Assembly (NCBI GenBank): GCA_017548075.1
Contig: JAFYNL010000012.1
Location: 57,125 to 121,124, forward strand
Length of the DNA stretch: 64,000 bases
Direction of reading: 5' to 3'
DNA from: Bacteroidaceae bacterium
Lineage (GTDB): Bacteria > Bacteroidota > Bacteroidia > Bacteroidales > Bacteroidaceae
The translations under genes were made by a program, and so were the position numbers. Shown here piece after piece: positions 8,521 to 18,004 of the stretch. How positions within the stretch are numbered: position 1 is the first letter of the stretch; every line of letters begins with the position of its first letter. The notes beneath the pieces are model-generated. The model saw only the letters and a list, made by a program, of their open reading frames with translations. It did not search any database and had not been told where the DNA came from.

Positions 8521-10104
8521 TTACTCTGTTTCTGATTCCATTTCCTCGGTTTCAGCCTCCATTGGAAGGACAGGAACATAGTTCTTCACATTATACATGC
8601 GAAGCATATCGTCCGTAGGATTCATGTCTTCGTAAGTTGCTCTGAAGTTAGGAACAACATAACCACCCAAGTTCTCCTTCTTGTACTGAGCCATTTGTGC
8701 TCCAGGGAAAACGAAGCGGAAGTCCACGAGTCTCAGTTTCTGATGGTCGAAAGGAATCTTCAGTTTGCCGTCAGTCCTGTTGCCTGAAGTGGAACCGCTA
8801 GGCTCGTTACCCCAAGGATTACGCATTACAAAGGCATAATCGGCACCTTCGTCGGCATACATTACTGTAAAGGCATGGCCTGTAACCGTATTAAGCTCAC
8901 CCATGAGGACATCATCTTCGTGGAAGCCACCAACACCAATCATACCATTACTCAGGGCATAATCGACAAGAAGGGGATATTCGGAGTTGTACATCTTGTC
9001 TCCCCAATCGAAGCTAAAGCTGTCTCCATTGCCTGTAAAGGGAGGAGCGGCGTGCTCCGTTCCGATGCCTCCAATCTTATTACACTTGAAACGAGTCTCC
9101 CATTTCATAAGTGCTTTCTCCATGATGGTTGCCCAGTCGTACTTGGTATTTTTGCCATATACCTGACCACAACCGCCACTTGAATTACACATCAACTTGT
9201 TATCCACCACGACATCAACGGGATTTCCCTTCGGATCGAACATGTGAACGGTAAATTTGGTACTGCTATTCTGTTCGATAATCGTCTTTATCCATTGAGG
9301 ATAGTTATATGCGAAGGAAGCAAAGACTGCACACATACAGCAATCGCCTATAGAGTGTTGGTTAACGTCGGCAGGCGTTGGAGAAGAAGCCATTGGATAG
9401 AGGGTGATGCTCTTTGCAGTCCATTGCCATCCGCTCAACTCGTGCCAACTCAAATCAGGCTGATTGTTGGGATCTGCCAGCCAAGCCTTATCCTCTTCGG
9501 TAGCAGCTCGATAGCTCTCGAAATGCTTGCCCATCGGAGTACTACTCGAGTGAGTGTCACCGCCTTTGATGCTAGAATTCCAAAGTTTTGCTCCGTCTGC
9601 ATATTGCTGACGAGAGAGATAACCGCTAATGGCTGGAGCGTTGGTTGCTGCTTCCTTAGACTTGTAGAAATAATAACGAAGCGAAGACTGCTTAAGAACA
9701 AGCAGGTCGTCCTCAATAGCAAAGATGGTAAATTTAGTAGGAGTTGTGGAACCTTCCTTCAAACCATTGAAAGTAGCGCCTGGCTGAATACCGCTTTCTC
9801 CATAAGTTAGCGCGTAATTGGTTTCGGAAGTCTTCTTCACCCACTTCATGTTGCCAGCGGTAAAGACCAGCATTTCCTCGCCATTGTAGTTTTTGGTGGT
9901 AGTTCCTATTCTCCATCCAAGATACCAAACACCATCCAGCTCGCCAGGAAGTGCGCTTTCAACAATCTCCATGTAACTGATATCTTCGAGTGGGCAAGAC
10001 ATAATACTCCTGTCCTTAAGGATGATGTCCACTCGTTGCTGTGCCATTGCGGAGCATATTGCGAGCACAAAGAGCACAGAACTCAGAATTCGTTTTGCAT
10101 TCAT
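8521..10104 (-). CDS. Secreted calpain-like (family C2) cysteine protease
   Basis: The 527-residue protein has an N-terminal signal peptide ending near AMAQ. Residues about 25-230 have no protease motif and contain beta-rich sequence of the lipocalin-like kind common in Bacteroidales surface proteins. The C-terminal half is a calpain-type domain: SIGDCCMCAVFASFA with catalytic Cys255, the TGHAFTV motif with His410 and RNPWG with Asn429. Calpain-family secreted proteases are known in this order, for example Tpr of Porphyromonas gingivalis. The terminal segment ends in a Glu/Thr-rich tail. Classical calpains have Trp after the catalytic Cys; here it is a second Cys (256). The gene is monocistronic with its own promoter and terminator. 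Confidence 0.85.
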   Translation of the reverse strand: MNAKRILSSVLFVLAICSAMAQQRVDIILKDRSIMSCPLEDISYMEIVESALPGELDGVWYLGWRIGTTTKNYNGEEMLVFTAGNMKWVKKTSETNYALTYGESGIQPGATFNGLKEGSTTPTKFTIFAIEDDLLVLKQSSLRYYFYKSKEAATNAPAISGYLSRQQYADGAKLWNSSIKGGDTHSSSTPMGKHFESYRAATEEDKAWLADPNNQPDLSWHELSGWQWTAKSITLYPMASSPTPADVNQHSIGDCCMCAVFASFAYNYPQWIKTIIEQNSSTKFTVHMFDPKGNPVDVVVDNKLMCNSSGGCGQVYGKNTKYDWATIMEKALMKWETRFKCNKIGGIGTEHAAPPFTGNGDSFSFDWGDKMYNSEYPLLVDYALSNGMIGVGGFHEDDVLMGELNTVTGHAFTVMYADEGADYAFVMRNPWGNEPSGSTSGNRTDGKLKIPFDHQKLRLVDFRFVFPGAQMAQYKKENLGGYVVPNFRATYEDMNPTDDMLRMYNVKNYVPVLPMEAETEEMESETE

Positions 10105-10143
10105 CTTTTTTTCCTATATTATATTATTAGTCCGATTCTTCTG

Positions 10144-10151
10144 CAAATTTA
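10144..10151 (-). promoter_or_regulatory. Promoter -7 element for the calpain-like protease
   Basis: TAAATTTG on the minus strand, 40 bp upstream of the start codon. Confidence 0.5.
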
Positions 10152-10185
10152 GCAATATTTACTCAATTAAAAGTATTTGACTCGA

Positions 10186-10974
10186 TTATTTTTCCTTAAT
10201 TTGTATCTGTCGTTGTCGAACGGCTTCAAAGAGGAGAATTGCTGCGCTGACAGAGACATTCAGCGAGTCTAAACGGCCAAGCATTGGGATGCGAATGTGT
10301 GCATCGGCTGCCTTGCGCCATTGTTCAGTCAATCCCGTCGCTTCTGTCCCCATCACGATGGCAGTGGGCCCAGTCATCGGAGTGTCGTAGTAGAGCCTCG
10401 AATCCTGCAGCTGTGCAGTCAGTATCTGTATGCTTCTTTCCTTGAAGAAAGCAATACATTCCTCAGTACTGCAGGCAACACAAGGAACAGTAAAGAGTGC
10501 TCCAACTGCCGAACGAATGAGGTTGGGGTTGAAGAGGTCGGTTAGTGGGTCGCAAACCACGACTGCATCGGCGCCCGCAGCATCTGCACTTCGCAACACA
10601 GCCCCAAGATTTCCTGGCTTTTCAACGCTTTCGAGAACCACTATAAGAGGTGAAGACGAGAGTTTCAGGTCGCTGAGTTTTGTCTGTCGAACCGCAACAA
10701 CCGCAACAATGCCTTCAGTCCCACCCCGATAAGCTATGCGTTCATAGACATTTTGAGCAACAGGAACGACCTCAACATCTTGTGGCAGAGGGACTTGAGT
10801 CTCTGCAATCTCCTCGCAGACAAAGGCTGTCTTGATGGTAAAGCCTGCCGAAAGACAATGCTCCACCTCGCGACGACCTTCAACCACAAACAGTCCGTCA
10901 GCCCTTCTCTGCGCCGACTTCTGCTGAAGCAAAAGCAAATGCTTGATACGTTGATTCTGTGTGCTTGTTATCAT
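10186..10974 (-). CDS. SpoU/TrmH-family RNA 2'-O-methyltransferase
   Basis: The 262-residue protein has an N-terminal substrate-binding domain (residues 1-95, starting SxQNQRIKHL) and a SPOUT methyltransferase domain. The three family motifs are present: EKPGNLGAVLRSADAAGAD, the IVMGTEATGLT block and the C-terminal IPMLGRLDSLNVSVSAAILLFE knot that binds S-adenosylmethionine. This family methylates ribose in tRNA or 23S rRNA; the exact target cannot be read from the sequence. It lies between two secreted-protein genes on the same strand, with no evident promoter of its own. Confidence 0.92.
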   Translation of the reverse strand: MITSTQNQRIKHLLLLQQKSAQRRADGLFVVEGRREVEHCLSAGFTIKTAFVCEEIAETQVPLPQDVEVVPVAQNVYERIAYRGGTEGIVAVVAVRQTKLSDLKLSSSPLIVVLESVEKPGNLGAVLRSADAAGADAVVVCDPLTDLFNPNLIRSAVGALFTVPCVACSTEECIAFFKERSIQILTAQLQDSRLYYDTPMTGPTAIVMGTEATGLTEQWRKAADAHIRIPMLGRLDSLNVSVSAAILLFEAVRQRQIQIKEK

Positions 10975-11028
10975 GAACTATGAAGCTTTAGCTCGACGAA
11001 TGGTCAACTATGCGATTTGAACTGCAAA

Positions 11029-12246
11029 CTATTTCGTTCTGCCTGTATATGCGTCGATGCCTGAAGTGTCGATTGGCTGCTCGAAGAACTTGTTTGCAGC
11101 TTCGTTTCTGGCTCCGTCCCAAGGCTGAGAGCCGTTAACCTGAACCACCCAAAGCTTCAACTGCTTCTTATGCCAATTTACCATACAGTTCGTTCCCCAA
11201 GCTCCTCCGTGGCCGAACCATTCGTTCTCGCCATCTTTCTTAGGTGCATTCAGTCCGAGCGAATAGCCTCCCAAGTTATCGGGACGAGTCGTCTGAGCAA
11301 GGATAGACTTTACCGTCTCCTCTTTCAGAATGCGAACTCCGTTATCGCCCACACCCAAATTCATCAACATCTTGTAGAACTTCAACTGGTCGTTTGCTGT
11401 CGTCCAGAGTCCCGCTCCAGCAGAAGCAAAGACGTGACCGTCGTTGTAAGGACGCTGCTCCCAGCCATTCTCGAGTCGATAGACTGCAGGCTGACCAGCT
11501 TTTACATCGTACATTTCGATCTGTTTCTTCAGTTGCTTGTTTGTAGGCCAGAACCAAGTTGACTTCATACCCAAGGGATCGAGGACTTCTTTCTTCAGAT
11601 AATCCTCCCACTTCATGTCGGTAATCACCTCAACAATGGCAGCTCCGATGTCAATTCCAGTGTTCGAATACTGGTCGCGAGTGCCGGGTTCGAAGGAGAT
11701 GGGAGAGCCTGCGGCGATGGATGCAACCTGCCTGAGAGGCGCACCACCAGACCATCCTCCACCTCGAACATCACTCCTCTTCGCGCTACATTCAAAGGGG
11801 AAACCGCCAGTATGATTCAGAACCATTCGAACCGTCAAAGTGTTCTTGGCCTTGTGAAGCGTTTTGATGCCGTCCTTGTCGCTATCTTGAACCCAAAGTT
11901 CCTTAAACTCAGGCAGATACTTTGAAACGGGATCATCGAGGGAGAGCTTGCCCTCTTCAACCAACTTGGCAATCGTCACACCACAGAAACCCTTTGTCTG
12001 CGAGCATTGCATAAAGACATTGTCGAGCTTGATGGGACGCTTCTTAGCCACATCAGCATAGCCAATGCAGCAAACTTCCTGTACTCCGTTGTTGTAGAAG
12101 ATGCTGATTGCACCAGGCAATTCGCCGCGATCTACATAAGGCTGAAGTGCCTCTTTGGCAAACGTAGTCTTGGAATTGATAACTTTCGTCTTAGCACTTG
12201 CAGTCAAGCAAAATGCTACCAGTAAAAGGAAAAACAGTTTCTTCAT
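11029..12246 (-). CDS. Secreted serine hydrolase of the class C beta-lactamase fold
   Basis: A 405-residue protein with a signal peptide (cleavage near TASAK). It carries the complete catalytic set of the family: SQTK with Ser82 and Lys85, YSN at 193-195 and HGG at 346-348. Proteins of this group include esterases, DD-peptidases and amide hydrolases as well as AmpC. The sequence lacks features that would point to beta-lactam resistance, and a housekeeping or glycan/peptide-ester hydrolase role is more likely. It has its own promoter and lies downstream of the tmRNA gene and array C. Confidence 0.85.
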   Translation of the reverse strand: MKKLFFLLLVAFCLTASAKTKVINSKTTFAKEALQPYVDRGELPGAISIFYNNGVQEVCCIGYADVAKKRPIKLDNVFMQCSQTKGFCGVTIAKLVEEGKLSLDDPVSKYLPEFKELWVQDSDKDGIKTLHKAKNTLTVRMVLNHTGGFPFECSAKRSDVRGGGWSGGAPLRQVASIAAGSPISFEPGTRDQYSNTGIDIGAAIVEVITDMKWEDYLKKEVLDPLGMKSTWFWPTNKQLKKQIEMYDVKAGQPAVYRLENGWEQRPYNDGHVFASAGAGLWTTANDQLKFYKMLMNLGVGDNGVRILKEETVKSILAQTTRPDNLGGYSLGLNAPKKDGENEWFGHGGAWGTNCMVNWHKKQLKLWVVQVNGSQPWDGARNEAANKFFEQPIDTSGIDAYTGRTK

Positions 12247-12272
12247 AATATATAATGTTAGGTTTTTCTCCG

Positions 12273-12280
12273 CAAAGTTA
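12273..12280 (-). promoter_or_regulatory. Promoter -7 element for the serine hydrolase
   Basis: TAACTTTG on the minus strand, 27 bp upstream of the start codon. Confidence 0.65.
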
Positions 12281-12636
12281 CAAAAAATAGTTCACACTCC
12301 ATAATGCATCAATGATTTTTGTTGGGCAATAGCTCAAAATTCCTGTTTTGAGATGATTCTCAACCAACACTCTTCCACCCTACTTCGCAAATGACATTAT
12401 GCAAGCAAATTTGCATAGATAGCTTACACTTTGATTTTTTCAGACTCGCTGAGAATGCGATAAAATTGCCCAACCTTCGTCTTGGGCAAAAAGAACGCCA
12501 TTTTTGATGGTTTTTGTAACTTGTTGATATTGTGAAACATATGTTTTTCAAGACCTCAAAAGGGCAGCAAAAATACCTATTTTCACACTAAAAACCGGCT
12601 ATTTTTGTTCGATTTCATCGAAAATTATACTCAGTT
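12281..12636. other. Intergenic stretch without a convincing gene
   Basis: About 350 bp between the serine hydrolase promoter and array C. It is AT-rich and its short frames have no initiation context or family features. The only clear structure is a perfect hairpin, TTGCCCAA at 12466-12473 with TTGGGCAA at 12482-12489, followed by TTTTA on the minus strand, which may be a weak minus-strand terminator. A weak minus-strand TATTTTTG box lies at 12568-12575 without a matching -33 element. Confidence 0.5.
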
Positions 12637-12745
12637 AAATCGCAAAGTTAACGTGTTAAGTTGGCAAACTTCACTCGTTAAGTTTGGAAAGACTCCCTGT
12701 TAAGTTGACATACTACCCTAGGTAAGTTCACCTTCGAGGCACTTT
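12637..12745. repeat. 22-bp-unit intergenic array C
   Basis: Units 12637-12657 (21 bp), 12658-12679, 12680-12701 and 12702-12723, with a decayed unit after. The first half of each unit is well kept (AAGTTGGCAAA, AAGTTTGGAAA, AAGTTGACATA). The second half varies: GTTAACGTGTT, CTTCACTCGTT, GACTCCCTGTT, CTACCCTAGGT. The array lies downstream of the tmRNA terminator. Confidence 0.75.
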
Positions 12746-12817
12746 TCAATCATTTTCGCTCCACTATATGTCAATTTTCAAAGTAGCAAAAAGAAAGTAA
12801 AACAAGCAATCGGATGA

Positions 12818-12862
12818 CAAAAAGAAACCGCCCTCGAAAGATCAAAAACCTTGCAAGGGCGG
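12818..12862 (-). terminator. tmRNA terminator
   Basis: On the minus strand CCGCCCT pairs with AGGGCGG (12856-12862 with 12828-12834) and is followed by TTTCTTTTTG. It begins 8 nt after the tmRNA 3' end. Confidence 0.8.
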
Positions 12863-12869
12863 GACGAAG

Positions 12870-13270
12870 TGGAGCTGGAGGGGATTGAACCCTCGTCCAA
12901 ACAGGGACGTCCTGTGCTTTCTACACGCTTATTCCAGCCTAAGTTTTCGTGCGCCAACAAGACCTGGACCACCAATCGACGCCTTAGTTTCTAAGAGTTT
13001 CGCCTCTGGATAGAAACGTCTCCAAAAGCTATTTCCGATTTTCCTGCACCGCTTTATCAGACACTTCGGAACAACAGTTTCTGAGCGATGTCTCGTCTCA
13101 ACACCTAGTGAAGAGATAAAGCCAGTAACCTACTGTACTTCGGTTAGGCAGCGAGAGCGTAGTTGTTTGCGCCAATTAAATTGTCGGAAGTCAGAGATTA
13201 TAGAGAGTAACGACCAGCTCTCTGCGTGCTTACACAACACCTCGACCTGCTGTCAAATCCAGTCAGCCCC
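12870..13270 (-). ncRNA. ssrA: Transfer-messenger RNA (tmRNA)
   Basis: One-piece tmRNA of about 401 nt. The 5' end GGGGCTGACTGGATTTGACA forms the tRNA-like acceptor stem with the 3' end CAGCTCC plus discriminator A. The T-arm GGTTCAATCCC is intact. CCA is not encoded, because the next bases are CTT. The reading frame for the proteolysis tag lies at 13144-13173. It rescues stalled ribosomes together with SmpB. A consensus promoter lies just upstream and implies a leader of about 22 nt removed by RNase P. Confidence 0.96.
13144..13173 (-). other. tmRNA tag reading frame
   Basis: GGC to TAA encodes GANNYALAA and stop. Related Bacteroidales tags that I recall are GENNYALAA and GETNYALAA, so the second residue differs. 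The C-terminal ALAA is the signal recognised by ClpXP-type proteases. Confidence 0.85.
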
Positions 13271-13298
13271 GATATGTTGCATTTCATCTAATGGGCTG

Positions 13299-13306
13299 CA
13301 AAGGTA
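13299..13306 (-). promoter_or_regulatory. tmRNA promoter -7 element
   Basis: TACCTTTG on the minus strand, about 29 bp before the mature 5' end. Confidence 0.75.
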
Positions 13307-13410
13307 CGAAGAATTTTGAAATATGCAAAATAATTGGAGATTTTTTCAATTCTTCGCGGTTTATACAATAAATATACGCTCGCGCACGTTATACATTAAA
13401 CGTAATTTCG

Positions 13411-13418
13411 TACCTTTG
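13411..13418 (+). promoter_or_regulatory. Promoter of the exopolysaccharide operon
   Basis: TACCTTTG, predicting a leader of about 57 nt before the first gene. It is the only clear TAnnTTTG promoter I noted ahead of the genes from 13482 to 25477. Confidence 0.7.
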
Positions 13419-13481
13419 CACCACTTTTGCCCTAACCGGCAACTGTTTGAAAAGAGAATAACAACAAAACCTAAACAATAA

Positions 13482-15854
13482 ATGAAGAGAATTTTATTTG
13501 CTCTGATGCTTGCTCTGTTCGCAGTTAGTCAAGTGTCAGCACAGATGAGCGACGACGAAGTGATTGCTTATGTTCAAGAGCAACACGATGCAGGCAAGAG
13601 CCAACAAGCCATCCTTATTGACTTGCAGAGAAAAGGCGTAAGAAGGGAACAATTGCTCCGACTGAAGGACCAATACGAAGCTGCGCAGGCTCAAAAGTCC
13701 ACGACAACCAGTACTGCCCCTTCTGCAGCCGGCGATCGTATCCGCAAATCAAATGGCGGCTCGCTATTCAACGAAATGGATGACGAGGCAGGAGCAATGG
13801 TTGCAGACGTCGCTTCGAACTCGAAGGAAATCTTCGGCCACGACATCTTCAAGACTGATAAGCTGTCGTTCGAGCCCAACATGAACATTGCGACGCCAGC
13901 CAACTACGTTCTCGGACCTGGAGATGAGATATTGATCGACATCTATGGAACTTCGCAAAGCAGTAGCAAATATGCCATTTCTCCCGAAGGAACCATTATT
14001 ATCGAGAAGATTGGCCCCATTGCAGTAGCCGGAATGACTGTAGAACAGGCTCAAGCAAAGGTGAGAAGCAAGATGGGGCAACACTATCAGGGCTCCAGCA
14101 TCAAACTGACTGTCGGCCAGACCCGCACAGTTGTCGTCAACGTTTTGGGCGAAGTCGTCAATCCTGGAACCTATACTCTTTCGGCCTTCTCAACAGTTTT
14201 CAACGCTTTGTATCTTGCTGGCGGTATTACAGAAATAGGTACTTTGCGTAACATCAAAGTCAGTCGTGGAGGAAGAATCATCTCGAAAGTCGACGTTTAT
14301 GACTACATCCTAAACGGAAAGCTAACGGGAAATGTAATGCTTCAGGACAACGATGCCATCATCGTAGGAGCCTACGACGCCCTCGTCAACATTAGTGGCG
14401 CCATCAAACGCCCAATGTTCTACGAAATGAAAGAAGGCGAGACGCTGAAGTCCTTGCTGGATTATTCTGGAGGATTCAAGGGCGAAGCTAACAAGGGTAC
14501 TGTTAGTGTCGAACGCAAAACCAACGAGGGACTTACCGTTCACACAGTAGAAGAATGGGACTTCGCTTCCTTCATCATACAAGACGGCGATAGTGTTAAT
14601 GTCAGGGAAACCATCGACCGATACAAGAATATGGTGGAAGTCACCGGTTCTGTCTTCTATCCTGGACATTATTCTATTTCCAACGAATGCAATAGTGTCC
14701 GCTCTCTTATAGAGAAAGCCGGTGGTGTGATGGAGAACGCCTACACCAATCTTGTCGTTCTTTTCCGCATGAACGAGAACAGAACACGAAAGGCAATGAG
14801 CGTCGACCTTGCAGGAATCTTGAATGATAACGCTCCTGATGTCATCCTTGAAAACGAGGACTCGCTGGTTGTCTCATCTGACGAAGAAATCACCAAAGCA
14901 CGAAAATACTACATTTATGGTCCTGTTGCTAAGCAAGGACTGTTCCCATATGTCGAAAATATGACGTTGGCAGACGCTATTGTGGCTGCTGGAGGACTGA
15001 AAGAGGACGCACTGCTGAGTAACATCGAAATTGCTCGCCGTCTGCAATATACAGAAGAGCGAGACACCACATACAATAAGAAAGCCAAAGTCTACACTTT
15101 CAACATAGAGAACGGACTAATTGTAAACGAAGGCCAGAGCTTCGCCCTGAAGCCTTTCGACGTGATTACCATCAAGAGAAACCCAGAGTTTGCTGATGTT
15201 GCTCTTGTTCGCATTACTGGCGAAGTCAAGTATCCAGGCAACTACAGCCTTATGACCAGAAATGATCGCCTGAGCGACATCATCGCTCGAGCCGGCGGTC
15301 TCACGGAAGCTGGCTTTGCTGAAGGAGCAACGCTCACCAGAGTTTTATCTACCAATGAAAGAGAACGCGCTCTTCAACTCTGGGAAATGGCACACATTTC
15401 AGACTCCGTAGATGTTGAGAAAGTTGCCATAAAAGACAAATATCCAGTTGGTATTGACCTTCCGACGGCATTAAAGAAGCCCGGCTCCAACAAAGATGTC
15501 ATACTGCGTGGCGGAGATGAGATCAAGATCCCGTCATATAACAATACCGTTCGCATCAGTGGTGAGGTGCTTTATCCCAACACTGTACCTTATGTAGAAG
15601 ACAAGTCTGCTTCGTACTACATCAATCAGGCTGGTGGAACAAGCAGTAAGGGACATCGTAGTAAAGCATTCATCATATATGCTAATGGACAGGTAAGTCG
15701 CCTCTATCATGGTCGTATCCGACCAGGTTGCGAAATCGTAATACCCACGAAACCAGAGAAGGATGACAACGGGAAGAAGACATCTGTAGCTCTGGCAGGC
15801 GTCAGCACACTCTCTACCGTAGGTGCAGTCCTCATAAGTGCATTGAGAAGATAA
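13482..15854 (+). CDS. Outer-membrane polysaccharide export protein, Wza-like with multiple SLBB domains
   Basis: The 790-residue protein has a signal peptide ending near SAQ, then a helical region (residues 22-70), the polysaccharide export domain (from ANYVLGPGDEI near 140 to about 215) and repeated SLBB beta-grasp modules recognisable by V.G.V..PG.Y (VLGEVVNPGTY, VTGSVFYPGHY, ITGEVKYPGNY and ISGEVLYPNTV). A last hydrophobic stretch (VALAGVSTLSTVGAVLISAL) ends the protein. It is larger than E. coli Wza (about 380 residues), but this long form is usual for Bacteroidales capsule loci. It would form the exit channel for the polysaccharide made by the following genes. Confidence 0.93.
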   Translation: MKRILFALMLALFAVSQVSAQMSDDEVIAYVQEQHDAGKSQQAILIDLQRKGVRREQLLRLKDQYEAAQAQKSTTTSTAPSAAGDRIRKSNGGSLFNEMDDEAGAMVADVASNSKEIFGHDIFKTDKLSFEPNMNIATPANYVLGPGDEILIDIYGTSQSSSKYAISPEGTIIIEKIGPIAVAGMTVEQAQAKVRSKMGQHYQGSSIKLTVGQTRTVVVNVLGEVVNPGTYTLSAFSTVFNALYLAGGITEIGTLRNIKVSRGGRIISKVDVYDYILNGKLTGNVMLQDNDAIIVGAYDALVNISGAIKRPMFYEMKEGETLKSLLDYSGGFKGEANKGTVSVERKTNEGLTVHTVEEWDFASFIIQDGDSVNVRETIDRYKNMVEVTGSVFYPGHYSISNECNSVRSLIEKAGGVMENAYTNLVVLFRMNENRTRKAMSVDLAGILNDNAPDVILENEDSLVVSSDEEITKARKYYIYGPVAKQGLFPYVENMTLADAIVAAGGLKEDALLSNIEIARRLQYTEERDTTYNKKAKVYTFNIENGLIVNEGQSFALKPFDVITIKRNPEFADVALVRITGEVKYPGNYSLMTRNDRLSDIIARAGGLTEAGFAEGATLTRVLSTNERERALQLWEMAHISDSVDVEKVAIKDKYPVGIDLPTALKKPGSNKDVILRGGDEIKIPSYNNTVRISGEVLYPNTVPYVEDKSASYYINQAGGTSSKGHRSKAFIIYANGQVSRLYHGRIRPGCEIVIPTKPEKDDNGKKTSVALAGVSTLSTVGAVLISALRR

Positions 15855-15883
15855 GTCATAGTGCAAGACTAAAGTTTATCATT

Positions 15884-16939
15884 ATGGAAGAAAAGAAAGA
15901 AAACATATTGGATTTGACGGAAATCGTTCCAATGTTGTTTAAGAAATGGAAAGTGTATGCTGCTTGTATAGCAGGCGTCATAATCTTCTCTCTGGCATTT
16001 GTATTTACCATTCCTCGCTACTATTCCTGTCAAGTAATGCTGGCTCCTGAAGCTGGAGGGGGAGGAATGAACTCCATCCTGAACTCGTTCGGTTTTGGCG
16101 AGGCACAAACGACTAACGACGCTATCTCGCCCAACCTTTACCCCGACCTAATGAAATCGAAGGACTTCATCGTATCGATGTTCCCCGTCGAAATTACCAC
16201 TTTGGATGGATCCGTTAGGACGACCTACTACGACTACTTGCTGAAACACAACAAGGACTCCTGGTATATGAAGCTATGGGGTAAGTTTAAGAAAATGCTG
16301 AGGCCAAAGAAAACTGTGGCAAACACTTCTGGAGTGCAAGGAAAGACATATTCTTCCAGCTTTTTGTTGAACGAGAAGCAATCCAAAATTGCAGGAGCAA
16401 TCGGTGGTAAAATCCAATATAACTACGATAAAAAGACAGGCGTCATCTCTGTTATCGTCAACGATTTCGACCCCTTGGTCTGTGCCCTAATAGCAGATAC
16501 CGTCAGCAACAAGTTGCAAGACTTCATCATGGACTATCGAACCAAGAAGGCCCGAAACGACCTAGCGTATGCCCAGCGCATATATACACAGACAAGGGAT
16601 GAATATGAGGTAAGCAATAGTAGATATGTTGCTGCTGTAGATGCTAATTGGGACATCATTAATGAGACCGCGAAGGCGCAATTGGAAGCGATGAACAACG
16701 AAAAGACAATGAAGTATCAGACCTTTGCTGCTGCCTCCCAGAAATTGGAATCTGCAAAAGCAAAACTGCAAGAAGCTACTCCTGTTATTACAGTTTTGCA
16801 GGGAGCATCCGTTCCTCAGAAGCCAGCAGGCCCAAAGCGTCTTTTCATTACATTGGCACTAATGTTCCTAGCTTGTGGCATTTGCACAGTCTATCTCATT
16901 GTGGTATACAATAGCAAGAAAAGGAAAGAACAAGAATAA
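15884..16939 (+). CDS. Wzz-type chain-length determinant protein
   Basis: The 351-residue inner-membrane protein has membrane segments at about 25-45 and 320-342, flanking a periplasmic coiled-coil region (about 215-295). The second segment is preceded by the proline-rich signature QKPAGPKR typical of Wzz/PCP proteins. There is no C-terminal kinase domain, so this is a co-polymerase without a Wzc-type tyrosine kinase. It follows the export protein by 29 bp. Confidence 0.92.
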   Translation: MEEKKENILDLTEIVPMLFKKWKVYAACIAGVIIFSLAFVFTIPRYYSCQVMLAPEAGGGGMNSILNSFGFGEAQTTNDAISPNLYPDLMKSKDFIVSMFPVEITTLDGSVRTTYYDYLLKHNKDSWYMKLWGKFKKMLRPKKTVANTSGVQGKTYSSSFLLNEKQSKIAGAIGGKIQYNYDKKTGVISVIVNDFDPLVCALIADTVSNKLQDFIMDYRTKKARNDLAYAQRIYTQTRDEYEVSNSRYVAAVDANWDIINETAKAQLEAMNNEKTMKYQTFAAASQKLESAKAKLQEATPVITVLQGASVPQKPAGPKRLFITLALMFLACGICTVYLIVVYNSKKRKEQE

Positions 16940-16958
16940 GTGCTTTTAATTGCGACTG

Positions 16959-18002
16959 ATGGATATTCTGGTTCTGTCCATATTCGCCATAGTTGTGGTT
17001 CTAGCCTTCGTGGAAGACTACATGCTTTCGTGGCAGAAGATGCTTACTCTTATTTGCATCGGCATTGCCTTGATATGCATTTCGACATTCAAGCCGATGA
17101 CAACATCAGATGCCAACACCTACGAATACTATTACTATTACAACGACGACATTATCGTCGAAACTGCAACTGAACCGACATACATTTATCTAAGTCGCTT
17201 CTTCCTTTCATGTGGCTTTGAAGTCATCGCCATGTTTTTTGTTTATGCGATATTGGCTATCCCGATAAAGCTCTCTGTCCTTTGGAAAACCACGCCATAT
17301 GTATTCACTGCATTGATAGTTTATATGGGTATCTATTACCCTTTACATGATGTAGTTCAAATACGATGCGGTGTTGCGGCAGCTTTCTTACTATGGGCAT
17401 TAATTCCTTTACAGAAAAGGCAATACCTCTTAGCAACAATATTGACGCTTTGTGCCACAATGTTTCACTACTCAGGTCTGGCATTTCTACCTATTTTGAT
17501 TGTCGGGAATATGCGTGTAAACATTTACTGGAAATATCTTCTGGGAGCGGCCATACCTATTTGTCTTGCTCTTTATGTTATGGGCATAGGTGCCGTCTCC
17601 TTAATTCCCGGCTCCATAATCGAAGGCAAACTTGACATATACAAGGAGATGAGTGAAGCTGGAGGATGGGCTGAATATGTGCCCTATAAACAAGTAACAT
17701 TTTTGGCGGAATTTGTTTTGCTTTATATCTTCCTATTCTTTTACGACACAATCGAGAAACACTGCGTCTATGCTCCTATCCTTATAAAGATAATCGCACT
17801 TGAGATGGGATGTTTGGTTATGTTTGCCGAGATTCCTGTTCTTGGAGGTCGACTCCATGATCTCTTTGGCGTGTTCAATACATTAGCCTTCACATGTTGT
17901 CTATACTGCATTAAGCCCCAATATGTCGTTAAGATTGGCATATGCATATTCTCTTTAGGCTACTATCTCATACAGATGTTTGACCACTCATACTTTCATT
18001 AA
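16959..18002 (+). CDS. EpsG-family polysaccharide polymerase (Wzy-like)
   Basis: A strongly hydrophobic protein of about 347 residues with roughly ten membrane segments. The early TTSDANTYEYYY motif and the later QIRCGVAAAFLLWAL and MFHYSGLAFLP segments are typical of the EpsG group. Such proteins polymerise repeat units on the periplasmic face of the inner membrane. I take ATG at 16959; a TTG three codons upstream is possible. It is separated by 2 bp from the next glycosyltransferase. Confidence 0.85.
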   Translation: MDILVLSIFAIVVVLAFVEDYMLSWQKMLTLICIGIALICISTFKPMTTSDANTYEYYYYYNDDIIVETATEPTYIYLSRFFLSCGFEVIAMFFVYAILAIPIKLSVLWKTTPYVFTALIVYMGIYYPLHDVVQIRCGVAAAFLLWALIPLQKRQYLLATILTLCATMFHYSGLAFLPILIVGNMRVNIYWKYLLGAAIPICLALYVMGIGAVSLIPGSIIEGKLDIYKEMSEAGGWAEYVPYKQVTFLAEFVLLYIFLFFYDTIEKHCVYAPILIKIIALEMGCLVMFAEIPVLGGRLHDLFGVFNTLAFTCCLYCIKPQYVVKIGICIFSLGYYLIQMFDHSYFH

Positions 18003-18004
18003 AT

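Noticed and set aside
11029-12246. Antibiotic-resistance beta-lactamase
   Set aside because: The fold and SxxK/YSN/HGG motifs are shared by many esterases and peptidases; nothing specific to beta-lactams is visible.
12360-12551. 63-codon minus-strand frame between the serine hydrolase and tmRNA
   Set aside because: It has low complexity, no family resemblance and no initiation context, and it runs through a hairpin.
13144-13270. Protein-coding frames inside the tmRNA gene
   Set aside because: Only the nine-codon tag is translated; other frames cross the structured RNA.
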